64,000 nt of DNA, taken from assembly GCF_000739615.1 (NCBI RefSeq), contig NZ_BATP01000027.1, positions 124,001 through 188,000 on the forward strand, written 5' to 3'. Positions 25,865 through 34,827 of this stretch are shown one piece after another (position 1 is the first letter of the stretch; each line of letters starts with the position of its first letter). This stretch comes from Haloferula sp. BvORR071. GTDB taxonomy: Bacteria > Verrucomicrobiota > Verrucomicrobiia > Verrucomicrobiales > Akkermansiaceae. The notes beneath the pieces were generated by a model. That model was not told where the DNA came from, did no database searches, and saw only the letters and a list, made by a program, of their open reading frames with translations. The translations under genes were made by a program, and so were the position numbers.

Positions 25865-26550
25865 TTGCGGAACTGCCTTTCCAGGTCACTCTTCAGAGTC
25901 CCCTCGTCGCGGTCCTCGATATTCCCATCCGCAAGCAGGATGAAGCGTCGCCCACCTGCGGTTGAAGGCTCATAGACCAACACCTCGCGCCCGCCTCCCG
26001 GGCGAACATCCGACATCAGGCAATACAGGCCGCCGCCACGGAATTGCCATAGCTCGGGCGTGATTCCTTCGACCAAAGGCCCCGGCGGAGCCTTGCCCCC
26101 GTGCTGCTTGGCGTAAGCCCAGATCGCCTCCTGCAGTTCGCGCAGCGCACTGCGGCGCTCGTCCTTGCCAAGGTAAGCCACTCCGCCCTCGCGCGTCCGA
26201 TAGCCGATGCCTTGCTTCTCCCATGCGCCGGGCGTCATCACCTCCCGCGCGCCGGAGATCATGGTCAGCACCACGTAGAACATCATCCCGCTGAGGAATA
26301 CCAAGCCGAGTGCACGCCGGTAGTTCAGCTTCGGCAGCGCCGTGAAGGTCTTGCCGAGGTAGTTCCACAGCAGCTTCACCAGCCAGGAGATGAAGAGGTA
26401 GGCAAAGAGGAAAAAGGACAGCGCATCCAGCCGCGCCCGTGCGATGTCCGTGAGGGTGATCACCGTCATCCCCGCCGAGGCTTGGCCCAAGGTAGCAAGC
26501 CAGAGCAAGGGGATGAGGGCAGCGGCGTGTCTCGGGTTTGCCACGGTCAT
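25861..26550 (-). CDS. Membrane protein of the same operon
   Basis: A 229-residue protein with a possible signal peptide (ends QASAG, about 1-27). Two membrane segments (about 42-64 and 82-102) follow, then a soluble domain starting QEAIWAYAKQHGGKAPPGPLVEGITPELW. A final strand pair (EVLVYEPSTAGGRRFILLADGNIE) is of the kind found at the end of prepilin-like head domains. It lies 58 bases after the gene at 26609 and overlaps the next by 4 bases. No known family recognised. Confidence 0.5.
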   Translation of the reverse strand: MTVANPRHAAALIPLLWLATLGQASAGMTVITLTDIARARLDALSFFLFAYLFISWLVKLLWNYLGKTFTALPKLNYRRALGLVFLSGMMFYVVLTMISGAREVMTPGAWEKQGIGYRTREGGVAYLGKDERRSALRELQEAIWAYAKQHGGKAPPGPLVEGITPELWQFRGGGLYCLMSDVRPGGGREVLVYEPSTAGGRRFILLADGNIEDRDEGTLKSDLERQFRK

Positions 26551-26608
26551 AAGATGGTCCTGTTAGGGAAGGCTTGGCAAGGCGGCGGCGGTGAAGAGCG
26601 CGTGAAAT

Positions 26609-27418
26609 TCACGGGGAAGCCAGGCTCCGCCGCAGGTCGAGGGCACGCTGAATCCACTCGGCGGTCTCCGAATCGTCAATCTCACGGTCCTTGCCATCCG
26701 CCGTGTTGACCGTGCGCTTCCAGATGCCCGCTTGCCCGCGGTAGCAGGGAGAGATGAGCAATGTAAAGGAAGGATCCAGCCTGGTGGGTAGGCCGCCTGC
26801 CAGATAGATTGGCAGTTCTGGAGGCAGTTCCGCATCCGGGTGGAACAAAAGTCCTTCAAGGCCCGAGCCTCTGGGCTGCAGGCCTGCGAGGGATTCCGGA
26901 AAGCGGTCCTTTTCCTTCGCGATGAGCCAGAGCTTGAAGCGCAGTTGGGTCATCATGCCCTGCACGCTGCCATGGTGGGTGGCATAGGTGGCGGTGGTCC
27001 ATCGCATGTGCCTGAACTCAGCGGCACGCCGGGCTCCTTCGCAGACGAACAAGGAAACCGCAAACCAGGTCGTAAGAAGAAGGGTCAGCAAAAGCCGTTG
27101 CCTTGCGGACCAATGACTCCCATGGCTCCGCATCCAGAGCCTGCCGAGAATCCAGGTGAGCGCTGCGGCTATTGCGACCAGTACCGCGAACGCCATCCAC
27201 ACACGGACATCCGCGACGATTGCCGAAAATTCCCGGAAGAGGAACAAGGCGAAGCCCAGCGTCAGATGGAATCCGATCGACTGAACGGTCTCTTCCTTTC
27301 CCGGTAGGCCACCCGTGTCCACCAGCAGCGACAGGACCAAGGGCAGGCCGAACAGAATCATCAGCACGAGCAGAATCATCCCCACCAAGCCCAATCCAGA
27401 GGAGGGAGAGTCGCTCAT
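26609..27418 (-). CDS. Membrane protein with GspG-like soluble domain, first gene of operon
   Basis: A 269-residue protein with four hydrophobic segments (about 9-32, 46-62, 68-90 and 105-125). The soluble domain has LWLIAKEKDRFPESLAGLQ, LPIYLAGGLPTRLD, SFTLLISP and a terminal ETAEWIQRALDLRR. The same ends (WIQRxLxxRR) are seen in the gene at 24253, supporting common ancestry. It is probably the first cistron of the 24253-27418 operon. The role is unknown; the common plan suggests a set of subunits presenting related domains in the periplasm. Confidence 0.55.
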   Translation of the reverse strand: MSDSPSSGLGLVGMILLVLMILFGLPLVLSLLVDTGGLPGKEETVQSIGFHLTLGFALFLFREFSAIVADVRVWMAFAVLVAIAAALTWILGRLWMRSHGSHWSARQRLLLTLLLTTWFAVSLFVCEGARRAAEFRHMRWTTATYATHHGSVQGMMTQLRFKLWLIAKEKDRFPESLAGLQPRGSGLEGLLFHPDAELPPELPIYLAGGLPTRLDPSFTLLISPCYRGQAGIWKRTVNTADGKDREIDDSETAEWIQRALDLRRSLASP

Positions 27419-27491
27419 CCCGGACGAAAAACCGCGGGAGCGGCAACTCGTCGCTCACAACGCCGATAAAGCAGAGGCCGGCAAATTTAAT

Positions 27492-28205
27492 TCACGGCCC
27501 CAGCGCCTTGAGGGCCGCGGAGAACTCCCCCGGAAAATCGGGGCGCAATGCCCCCGTTTCCAAGAGTTCGTTGGCAGCTTCCCCACGGCCGAAATACGCA
27601 GCACTCAGCCACTGCAAGGCTTCGAGCTTCCGGTGATCCGGCAGGTCGAAAAAGGTGCCGTCCTCGATCCCGGGCACATTCTGCCTCAGGTAGGCCGAGG
27701 CTTGCCCCCCCTGCTCATGCGCCCCGATCAATTCGAGCACCAGTTCCCGGATCCTCTCCACCGGGGAAAGCTGTGGCCGGAGCTTTTTCTCGAGAAGCTG
27801 GCCCACATCGGGACAAGCCTGCAGCAACGCCCGCCACTCCTCCAAGATCGGCAAGTCGGCCGCCGCCCAATCCAGCAGTGTCAGTTCTTCCAAGTCGCAC
27901 CAGCAGATCTCCGAGTGCTCGTGCGGATGCGGCTCACCCTTGGCGATCCGGCATAGGATCGGGTGCAGACGGATGGGGCCCTTGCCGTAGTCCCAGATCA
28001 CCGGCGTCAGCGACTCTCCGGTCTGTACGGTGACTCCCAGCTCCTCCTCCAGCTCCCGGACCAGCGCGGTGGCGGCGTCTTCGCCCTCCTCCAGCTTGCC
28101 GCCGGGAAATTCCCACTTTCCGCCGAGGTGCTTGCCCTCCGGCCGGCGGCAGGCCAGCAGCCGCCCCGTCTCATCGAGGATCAGCCCGGCTACGACCTCA
28201 ATCAT
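27492..28205 (-). CDS. Nudix hydrolase (MutT-like) with helical C-terminal extension
   Basis: A 237-residue protein. The N-terminal 130 residues are a MutT-type domain with a complete Nudix box from Gly36 to Val58 (GGKLEEGED, then RELEEELGV), which fits GX5EX7REUXEEXGU. Leading strands (IEVVAGLILDETGRLLACRRP) and HLGGKWEFPGGK match 8-oxo-dGTP diphosphatases. The last 100 residues, mainly helical (ELLETGALRPDFPGEF), are not part of MutT and are unknown to me. It likely cleans oxidised nucleotides or hydrolyses another NDP-X compound. The stop-to-start gap to the phosphoesterase gene is 7 bases, so they form an operon. Confidence 0.85.
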   Translation of the reverse strand: MIEVVAGLILDETGRLLACRRPEGKHLGGKWEFPGGKLEEGEDAATALVRELEEELGVTVQTGESLTPVIWDYGKGPIRLHPILCRIAKGEPHPHEHSEICWCDLEELTLLDWAAADLPILEEWRALLQACPDVGQLLEKKLRPQLSPVERIRELVLELIGAHEQGGQASAYLRQNVPGIEDGTFFDLPDHRKLEALQWLSAAYFGRGEAANELLETGALRPDFPGEFSAALKALGP

Positions 28206-28212
28206 GGCTCAC

Positions 28213-28935
28213 TCAGCGCCCGTCGGCGAGGCGCTCGGCCAGCATCGGCGGCAGCCCGGCATCCAGGATCTTCTTCTGCGTCGTCGCGATGTCGTATTCC
28301 ACGCGGCGGAAGACCACGAGGTGGTGATCCAGATCGTAGATCGCGTAGCAGGCCCGCCAATCGCCATCGCGCGGCTGGCCGACCGAGCCGGCGTTGATGA
28401 AATACTTCGAGCCTTCCTCGATCACCACGGACTCCGCGGGCACTTCCTGCACCTTGTCCGTCTTCACATACACCCGCGGCACGTGGGTGTGGCCGTGGAA
28501 GCAGACTTGGGTGAACTGGTAGGAGAAGTTCGACATCGCGTCGAAGCGGTTCGTCACGTAGTTCCAGTTCGCTGGCTGATCGAGGGTGCTGTGCACCACC
28601 GTAAAATCCTCCACTTGGCGGACCATCCGCAGGCGGCGCAGCCACTGCCGCTGCTCATCGCTGAGTTGCTGGCGGGTCCACTCCAGCGCGGCGGCGGCCA
28701 CCGGGTTCATGGCGTCCAGCGAGTGGGTCCCGGAGGCATCCTCGTCGTGGTTGCCCTTTACCACCGGGCAGTTCATCGCCCTTACCCGCTCCAGGCAGGC
28801 GGCCGGATCGGCGTTGTAGCCCACCACATCGCCCAGACACACGTAATCGGTGCAGCCCTGCTTCTCGGCATCCGCCAGCGCTGCCTCTAGGGCTTCGAGA
28901 TTGGCGTGAATGTCTCCAAAGAGCGCGAGTCGCAT
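28213..28935 (-). CDS. Calcineurin-like metallophosphoesterase
   Basis: A 240-residue cytoplasmic phosphoesterase. All five metal motifs are present: GDIHAN (Asp8, His10), GDVVGYN, GNHDED, a lone His in VVHST and GHTHVPR. The layout matches the YfcE/ApaH-like group that includes phosphodiesterases and diadenosine tetraphosphatases. It is read just before the Nudix gene, 7 bases apart, so both may act on nucleotides. The exact substrate is open. Confidence 0.88.
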   Translation of the reverse strand: MRLALFGDIHANLEALEAALADAEKQGCTDYVCLGDVVGYNADPAACLERVRAMNCPVVKGNHDEDASGTHSLDAMNPVAAAALEWTRQQLSDEQRQWLRRLRMVRQVEDFTVVHSTLDQPANWNYVTNRFDAMSNFSYQFTQVCFHGHTHVPRVYVKTDKVQEVPAESVVIEEGSKYFINAGSVGQPRDGDWRACYAIYDLDHHLVVFRRVEYDIATTQKKILDAGLPPMLAERLADGR

Positions 28936-29005
28936 GGGGAATCAGTAAGGCGGGAGAGGCTTTAGGAGAGGGGCCGGGGACCTGTCGAGTCAAACTCAAC
29001 CGGGT

Positions 29006-29983
29006 TTACCGGCCCAAACGGCGCGATCTGGCGATCATTTCATTTTTCTCCCGCTCGTGGATATAGCTTTCTCTGTCGTCCGGGGAAATCCCGGCTTTCC
29101 GCTCCAGCAGGCGGACAGCAGGTTCAACCGCCGTCATCGGCATCCGGTCGCCCACATTTCCGAAATAAGTGCCCAGTAGCTGCCACGCCCGCTTCTCCGA
29201 GCCGAAAATCTGCACCGCCCGGGCGAGGTAGTCGTCCGGCGGCGAAAGCTGGGCCTCCAGCACGTAGGCCAAACACAGCAAGGTCGGCACCCGGCTGGTC
29301 GGGTCCTCGATGAAGAGCTTCTTCAGGTCCGGCAGCAGGGTCGCTGGGTCCTCCCCGAGCCGCGCCCGGGCCTGCAGGATCCGCCGTTTCACTTGCGGCG
29401 GCGCCTTCCCGGTCGCCTCCGCCTGGCGGTAGGCCTTCAGCGCCTCCGCATCGTCCGGAAAGCGGAAAAGGTCCGAGTAGAGGTCCCCCAGTAGCATTGC
29501 CAGCTTCGGGTCCCCCGGGTTGTTGCGGACACCCCGGTGGTAGAACTCCCGGCCCTTCTCGACCCAAGCCCGGGCCTTCGCCTCCCGCCATAACTTGCTA
29601 CGGTCCTGATCCTTGTCGTAGCGGTAGGAGGAGGCGGCATTATAGGCCATGTGCCAGCCGCCGATGTCCCAGTAGAATTCCGTCTTGGGCGCGAGCTCGA
29701 CCGTGGTGTTCACGGACTCCGCCAGCCCCGGCCAGTCAGTGTTGTGGAATTGCTCGGTCGCTCGCAGCGCGGAAAACCCCGCCACCAGGGTCCGCAGCCC
29801 GGCTAGCGCCACCGACCACTTTTCCTGACCGATTTTCTCCCGCAGATCGATGTCGATCGGCTTGGCCAGTAGCCCTTGGTCCCGGAACTTCGCCGTCAGC
29901 CGCGCCTCCAGCGGCAGGCGCAGGGCACCCCCTGCCAGCATGACCAGCAGTGCCGTGATGTGGACAAGGCGGCGGGAGATCAT
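29006..29983 (-). CDS. Helical-repeat (TPR-like) membrane-anchored protein in ABC exporter operon
   Basis: About 325 residues from the ATG at 29983, one base after the permease stop (TGA-G-ATG). A hydrophobic N-terminus (ITALLVMLAGGALRLPLEA) anchors or exports it. The rest is helical with TPR-like units (REFYHRGVRNNPGDPKLAMLLGDLYSDLF, broken at the loop; LLCLAYVLEAQLSPPDDYLARAVQIFG). It forms an operon with the ABC-2 permease and ATPase and is likely an accessory factor in the periplasm. No known name. Confidence 0.6.
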   Translation of the reverse strand: MISRRLVHITALLVMLAGGALRLPLEARLTAKFRDQGLLAKPIDIDLREKIGQEKWSVALAGLRTLVAGFSALRATEQFHNTDWPGLAESVNTTVELAPKTEFYWDIGGWHMAYNAASSYRYDKDQDRSKLWREAKARAWVEKGREFYHRGVRNNPGDPKLAMLLGDLYSDLFRFPDDAEALKAYRQAEATGKAPPQVKRRILQARARLGEDPATLLPDLKKLFIEDPTSRVPTLLCLAYVLEAQLSPPDDYLARAVQIFGSEKRAWQLLGTYFGNVGDRMPMTAVEPAVRLLERKAGISPDDRESYIHEREKNEMIARSRRLGR

Positions 29984-29984
29984 C

Positions 29985-30896
29985 TCAAAACTCCTTTCCG
30001 GCGAATACCAGCCAGGACACGAAGCTGTGCAGCACCACGTAGAACAGCGCGATCCCGCCCAGCGCCACCAGATCCATGCCAAGCAGGGTCTGGCCCTCGA
30101 TCACCGCATCGATCACGTTGAATTGCTGGAAATCCGGGAAAATCACCGCCACTCCCAGACCCAACAGACGGGCCGGTAACGTGATGCCATCCCCCGAGGA
30201 GAGGAAAAACTCGCGCGCATCCGCCTGGAAGTTGCCGATGAAGAAGATCACGAAGGAGGTGATCGTGGTGAACAGGGTGCTGGTGGAGACCGTGGAAAGC
30301 AGCAGCGCCATCGAGGAGATTACCGCCGCGCGGAAGAACACCGCCAGCGTCGCCCCGTGCAGGCTCCAAGTCGCCCCCTGCGCCCGGATCTCTGCTAGAA
30401 ATGCGTCCCGTTCCGTCTGCGACAGGTTGGCGATCCGGGGTGCCTGCTCGCCGATCACCATGTTGGTGCGGAGTGATAGGACACCGGTCATCAGCAAGTC
30501 CATGACCACCAGTGAGACGAAAATCAGCAGCATCACCCCGGCCAGCTTGCCCAGCAGATAGTCCAGCCGCGGCACAGGCTTCGCCAAAATAGTGTAGAGC
30601 GTGCGGTCCTCCACATCCTTCGGCAGCAGCAGGGCTGTGGCCACCACCCCGATCACGACTGAGAACAGGGTCATCGTCCCCAGTGAGGTGCCGCGGATCA
30701 TGCGCAGCACATCGATCCCCTCCAAGTCCGGGCGGCCGAGGCCCTGGATGTTGAAGAGATTGCTAGCCAGGATGATCACCGCGAAGATCCCTAGGAAGTA
30801 GAAGATCTTCATCCGCACCAGCTGGGTGAAGGTATGCCCCGCGATCACGCCAATGCGGCGGGGATTCAGCGGACGGTTCTTGGCGGGTCGGCTCAT
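29985..30896 (-). CDS. ABC-2 type transporter permease
   Basis: A 303-residue permease with six hydrophobic segments and the ABC-2 pattern: cytosolic N-terminus, KIFYFLGIFAVIILASNLF as TM1 and a large loop (DRTLYTILAKPVPRLDYLLGKLAGV) after TM2, typical of NosY/GldF-like exporters. The gene follows the ATPase by 19 bases and precedes the helical-repeat protein by one base. It likely exports a lipid, polysaccharide or drug, or acts in gliding-type or copper-site systems; the substrate cannot be read from sequence. Confidence 0.85.
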   Translation of the reverse strand: MSRPAKNRPLNPRRIGVIAGHTFTQLVRMKIFYFLGIFAVIILASNLFNIQGLGRPDLEGIDVLRMIRGTSLGTMTLFSVVIGVVATALLLPKDVEDRTLYTILAKPVPRLDYLLGKLAGVMLLIFVSLVVMDLLMTGVLSLRTNMVIGEQAPRIANLSQTERDAFLAEIRAQGATWSLHGATLAVFFRAAVISSMALLLSTVSTSTLFTTITSFVIFFIGNFQADAREFFLSSGDGITLPARLLGLGVAVIFPDFQQFNVIDAVIEGQTLLGMDLVALGGIALFYVVLHSFVSWLVFAGKEF

Positions 30897-30915
30897 CAGT
30901 AGCGTCAGGAAAAGA

Positions 30916-31770
30916 TCAGGGTTCGTCGCGGTTCACGGTCTCCTTGAGGAAGAGGCGCTCGAGCGTCGTCTTCGGCCGTCCGGAGCGGACCAGCTCGGCC
31001 TTCCCGTCCGCCGCCACCAGCTCGCGCAGCTTGGCCATCAGCTCGGGACTGGCATCCTTGAGCACCAGTTCGCTCTGGTCGCCCACCGCCAGCAGTTCCT
31101 CGATCGGGCCCTCCTTGACCATCCGGCCCCGGAAAATGATGCCCACCCGGTCGCAAACTTCCTGCACCTGCTCCAGCAGGTGGGAGCAGAGGAAAACCGT
31201 GATCCCGCGGTGCTTCAGGTCCAGGATCAGGTCGCGAATCTCCCGTGAGCCCACCGGGTCCACACCCGCGGTCGGCTCGTCCAGAATCACCAGCCGCGGC
31301 TCCTGAATCAGCGCTTGGGCCAGCCCGATCCGCTGCAGCATCCCCTTCGAGTAGCCGCCCAGGCGGCGGTTGCCGGCCTCGGTCAGGTCCACCAGCGCCA
31401 GCAGCTCCTTCACGCGACCCTCCAGCTTGGACCCGCGCAGACCGCAGAGCTTGCCGTAGAAACGCAGGGTCTCCGAGCCGCTGAGGTGCTTGTAGAAATA
31501 GGGGTTCTCCGGGAGGAAGCCGACGTCCTGCCGCGAGTCCACCCGCATCGAGTCATTCCCGAAGATCCGGCAGATCCCCGAGTCCGGCCGGACCAGCCCC
31601 AGCAGGGCCTTCATGGTGGTCGATTTCCCGGAGCCATTCGGCCCGATCAACCCGTAGACCTCCCCCGGCGCGATCCGGATCGACACTTGGTCCACGGCCC
31701 GCAGCGGTTCCTTGCGACCCGCCGGGCGGAATTCCTTCACGAGGTCTTGGATTTCGACTGCTAGGTCCAT
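30916..31770 (-). CDS. ABC transporter ATP-binding protein
   Basis: A 284-residue ATPase. Walker A GPNGSGKST (about 39-47), Q-loop in VGFLPENPYFYKH, signature LGGYSKGM (a variant of LSGGQ), Walker B LVILDEP and switch His in LCSHLLEQ. The sequence belongs to the ABC-2/NatA-NosF-like exporters. I place the start at 31770 (MDLAVEIQDLVKEF); the open frame runs much further upstream, but those residues look random and oppose the lipoprotein gene. The final 80 residues form the usual accessory domain. First gene of the three-gene exporter operon. Confidence 0.9.
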   Translation of the reverse strand: MDLAVEIQDLVKEFRPAGRKEPLRAVDQVSIRIAPGEVYGLIGPNGSGKSTTMKALLGLVRPDSGICRIFGNDSMRVDSRQDVGFLPENPYFYKHLSGSETLRFYGKLCGLRGSKLEGRVKELLALVDLTEAGNRRLGGYSKGMLQRIGLAQALIQEPRLVILDEPTAGVDPVGSREIRDLILDLKHRGITVFLCSHLLEQVQEVCDRVGIIFRGRMVKEGPIEELLAVGDQSELVLKDASPELMAKLRELVAADGKAELVRSGRPKTTLERLFLKETVNRDEP

Positions 31771-31957
31771 GGATGCGCGGGGAGCTTGTAGAGGGCAGAG
31801 CGACGCAGGCAACGTGTTTCGCCGAGCCCAATTGCCCCGGACCGAGGAGGGGCGGTGAATTTTGCGTGAAGGGCGGAGCCGACCTACAAACAACGGACAA
31901 AACCGGCACGCGGGATTCCTTGTCATCGGTCCCGCACGGGTGCAGCTTCCGGCACTT

Positions 31958-32779
31958 ATGATCCGAAAGCTTCTTGGCGGCATCGCGACCCTGCTGCTCG
32001 CACTGCTCAGCACCTCCTGTTTCGAGCAATCCGTGGTCATCAAGGTGAACAAGGACGGCAGCGGCACCATCACCGAAACCACGCTCCTCAGCGCGAAGAT
32101 CAGCGCCCTCCTGGACAATATGGGCGAGCAAAGCCCGCTCTCCAAGATGACCGACAAGGCGAAGGCCGGTGCCTACGCCGCGAAGATCGGCCCGGGTGTG
32201 GAGCTGGAAAAAGCCGGCGTGGTCGAACGTGGCGACAAGAAGGGCACCGAGATCGTCTATCACTTCAAGGACATCAACTCCGTGGCCTACACCATGGGCG
32301 GCTCCATGCAGGAAGCGAACAAGGCCTCCATCCCCGCCAACCTGCCGGAAGAAGCGAAGGCCGATCAGAAGCCGGTGACCTTCAAATATGCCGACGGCAC
32401 CCTGACCATCGTCAATCCGTCCAGCCAGGCGGCTCCCGCTCCGGCTCCGGTTCCTGACGCGAATGCCAAACCCGCGCCGAAGCCCGACATCGATCTTGAG
32501 AAGATCGCCCAGGCCAAGGACGTCTTCAAGGACATGCGCATGTCCTTCAAGGTCGAGCTTCCGGGGGGCATCTCCGAGTCCGATGCCACCTATGTGGACG
32601 GCGGCAATACCGTGGTGATGATGGACGTGGACTTCGGCAAGCTGATCGAGGACCCGGAGAAGCTGAAGAAGCTCGTCGAAATGGGCGGTGAAAACCCCGC
32701 CGCCGGTGCCGCTCTCTTCAAGGACACCCCGGGAGTGCGGAACGAGCCGAAGGAGCAGGTCACCGTGAAGGTGAAGTAA
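31958..32779 (+). CDS. Lipoprotein of unknown function
   Basis: About 273 residues, starting at 31958 (MIRKLLGGIATLLLALLSTSC) with a clear lipobox LSTSC. The mature domain begins FEQSVVIKVNKDGSGTITETTLL, a pattern common to small anchored lipoproteins of Verrucomicrobia. A proline-rich linker (APAPAPVPDANAKPAPKP) divides it at about residue 160, followed by a beta-rich domain (DMRMSFKVELPGGISESDA). Divergent from the ABC exporter. Nothing indicates a catalytic site. Confidence 0.7.
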   Translation: MIRKLLGGIATLLLALLSTSCFEQSVVIKVNKDGSGTITETTLLSAKISALLDNMGEQSPLSKMTDKAKAGAYAAKIGPGVELEKAGVVERGDKKGTEIVYHFKDINSVAYTMGGSMQEANKASIPANLPEEAKADQKPVTFKYADGTLTIVNPSSQAAPAPAPVPDANAKPAPKPDIDLEKIAQAKDVFKDMRMSFKVELPGGISESDATYVDGGNTVVMMDVDFGKLIEDPEKLKKLVEMGGENPAAGAALFKDTPGVRNEPKEQVTVKVK

Positions 32780-32803
32780 GGGGCTCGCTAAGCGAGAGTG
32801 CTG

Positions 32804-32898
32804 AGATAAGGAGCAGCGACCTTGCTGTCGCTGGCACCATCCGGGCGAAGCCGCGCTTGGGGCCCGCTGCGGGGACAGGAATGTCCCCGCTCCTTATC
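32804..32898. repeat. Composite palindromic element, copy 1 (ATAAGGAGC ... GCTCCTTAT)
   Basis: Outer inverted arms GATAAGGAGC (32804-32813) and GCTCCTTATC (32889-32898) enclose two inner hairpins: AGCGACCTTGCTGTCGCT and GGGGACAGGAATGTCCCC. A second, shorter copy lies at 60282-60352. Seen between the lipoprotein and AAA ATPase genes; resembles BIME-type pairs of REP hairpins. Confidence 0.8.
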
Positions 32899-32975
32899 CA
32901 TGACAGCCGGTCGTGGAAATGCGGCCCCCGCTTTCCCATCGACAGCGCTCCCTCCACCGCTTCTGAATCACGCGA

Positions 32976-34640
32976 ATGGAGAACGCTTCCCGACTGCCCC
33001 TCTGGGCCACTGAAATCGTCGCACGCTACGATAGCGGTGCGGCGGGCCAGTTCATTCTCCACGGCAACGTCGCCGACCGGATGCTGATGCAACTGCCCGG
33101 CGGCCCCAAGCTCGGCCGCTTGAACGACTACCTGCTAGACGTGCTGCTGCCGCGCTTCCAGGTGGTGCTGAGCTACGATCCCGGCTTCGGCCTGCGGGTC
33201 GAGCGCGGGCAGGAGACTTTCTCGACTTGGCCGGCGCTGAAGGAACTCGGCGAGATCCCTTCCCTGCCGCTGCCTGCGGTGCGAGTGATCGCGCGCTATC
33301 TCCAGTTCGCCCGCAACCTGCGGGCCGTCGGGGCCAAGCCGGTGACCGTGGCGGTGGTGATGCGGGATGCGCAGCTTTATGCACCGGTGCTGCCGCAGAC
33401 GCTGAACCATGAGCTCAGCGCCATCGTCTCGCTGATCCGCTCCTGGGGCAGCGATACCACTCTCGCTGCCAACGGTCAGGCGGTCTTCCTGATTGCCGAC
33501 CGCCTCAACAACCTCCATCCGCTCGTCGCCGCCAACCCGCGCGCCGCCGCGATCGAGATTCCCCTGCCCGAGTCCGCGGAGCTGGAGGGGGGGCTAACAG
33601 TCCTCGCCCCGGAATGCCCGAAGGCGCTAGAAGGCAGCCCCGACTTCGCCCGAATCGCCTCGCGCCTTTCCGGCACCTCGATCGCCGCGCTGGAAGGATT
33701 CCTGCGGCTGCAGAATCATGCCGGCAAGCCTCTGTTAGAAGCTGATCTCGGCGAGCTGCGCAAGGCCCTGGTCGAGCGCGACGCCGGGGACCTGATCGAC
33801 TTCATCGAGCCCGACCGCAGCCTCGACGACGTGATCGGCCTGGAAGGCGTAAAGACACGCCTCAAGCAAGACCTCGCACTCTGGCAGCAGGATGAAGTAG
33901 GGGCCCTGCCGATGGGCTATCTCTTCTGCGGCCCGGTCGGCACCGGCAAGACCTACCTGGCCGAATGCCTGGCGGGTGAGGCCGGGGTGCCGGTGGTGGT
34001 GCTGCGCAACTTCCGCGACCGCTGGGTCGGCTCCACCGAGGCGAATCTTGAGAAGATCTTCGCCCTGCTTCATGCGCTCGGGCGCTGCATTGTCTTTGTC
34101 GACGAAGCGGACCAAGCCCTTGGCCAGCGCGCTTCAGGCTCCGGCGATTCCGGAGTTTCGAGCCGCGTGTATTCGATGCTCGCCGCCGAGATGTCGAACA
34201 CCCGCAACCGCGGCAAGATCCTCTGGGTCCTCGCTTCCAGCCGCCCGGACTTGATCGAGGTGGACCTCAAGCGCCCCGGCCGGATCGACGTGAAGGTGCC
34301 GATCTTCCCTACTTCCACGCCGGAGGAGGGCATGATCCTGCTCGCCGCTCTGTGCAAACGCCGTGGCATTCCGCTCGACGATTCGGCCAAGACCGCGCTA
34401 CTCCCGCTCGTTCCCAAATGGCTGACGCCCGGTGCGGCCGAAGCGCTCGCCGTGAAAGCCTACCGACTCACCAAAACCGGCACCCCCGCCGCCGTGGATG
34501 CGCTCCGCGCTTCGCTCGAAGGCTATCTGCCGCCGGTCGATCCCGCGATCATCCGCGCCCAGATGCGGATCGCCGCGGAGGAGGCGACGGATGCGGAGTT
34601 CGTGCCGAAGGAGGTGCGGGCCTATCTCGCAGAGCCGTGA
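32976..34640 (+). CDS. AAA ATPase of the Ycf46 type
   Basis: A 554-residue cytoplasmic ATPase. An N-terminal ATPase-like but degenerate domain (about 20-230; VVMRDAQLY, VFLIADRLNNLHPLV) precedes the AAA core. Walker A is GPVGTGKT (319-326), Walker B IVFVDEAD (372-379), then sensor LWVLASS and the arginine finger region DLKRPGRIDVKVPI. This layout matches Ycf46 proteins of cyanobacteria and chloroplasts, which are linked to carbon or stress regulation, although a role here is unknown. An ORC-like lid domain closes the protein (LTPGAAEALAVKAY). Monocistronic; preceded by a palindromic element. Confidence 0.82.
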   Translation: MENASRLPLWATEIVARYDSGAAGQFILHGNVADRMLMQLPGGPKLGRLNDYLLDVLLPRFQVVLSYDPGFGLRVERGQETFSTWPALKELGEIPSLPLPAVRVIARYLQFARNLRAVGAKPVTVAVVMRDAQLYAPVLPQTLNHELSAIVSLIRSWGSDTTLAANGQAVFLIADRLNNLHPLVAANPRAAAIEIPLPESAELEGGLTVLAPECPKALEGSPDFARIASRLSGTSIAALEGFLRLQNHAGKPLLEADLGELRKALVERDAGDLIDFIEPDRSLDDVIGLEGVKTRLKQDLALWQQDEVGALPMGYLFCGPVGTGKTYLAECLAGEAGVPVVVLRNFRDRWVGSTEANLEKIFALLHALGRCIVFVDEADQALGQRASGSGDSGVSSRVYSMLAAEMSNTRNRGKILWVLASSRPDLIEVDLKRPGRIDVKVPIFPTSTPEEGMILLAALCKRRGIPLDDSAKTALLPLVPKWLTPGAAEALAVKAYRLTKTGTPAAVDALRASLEGYLPPVDPAIIRAQMRIAAEEATDAEFVPKEVRAYLAEP

Positions 34641-34679
34641 ATGCTCCAAGCGGAATCCGCCATGGGTTCGAAGAAGATC

Positions 34680-34720
34680 ACCGCAGAGGCGCAGAGGTCG
34701 CGGAGGAAACGCAGAGGAGG
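34680..34720. repeat. Degenerate CCGCAGAGGCGCAGAGG repeat
   Basis: Short CGCAGAGG units (four, partly altered) lie between the AAA ATPase gene and the DUF1826-like gene. These repeats are frequent in intergenic DNA of many bacteria. No promoter or gene is evident in the 187-base gap. Confidence 0.5.
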
Positions 34721-34827
34721 AAGCGGTTCATCTTCTCCACGTCCCTTCGCGACCTTATCCTGCATTTTCACTGATCACCGCTCACTGATCACTCGGCACA
34801 CTGCCTTTCTTCCTGCCTTTCCCGCCA

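Noticed and set aside
30916..32157. Extended N-terminus for the ABC ATPase
   Set aside because: Residues before 31770 look random and overlap the divergent lipoprotein gene.
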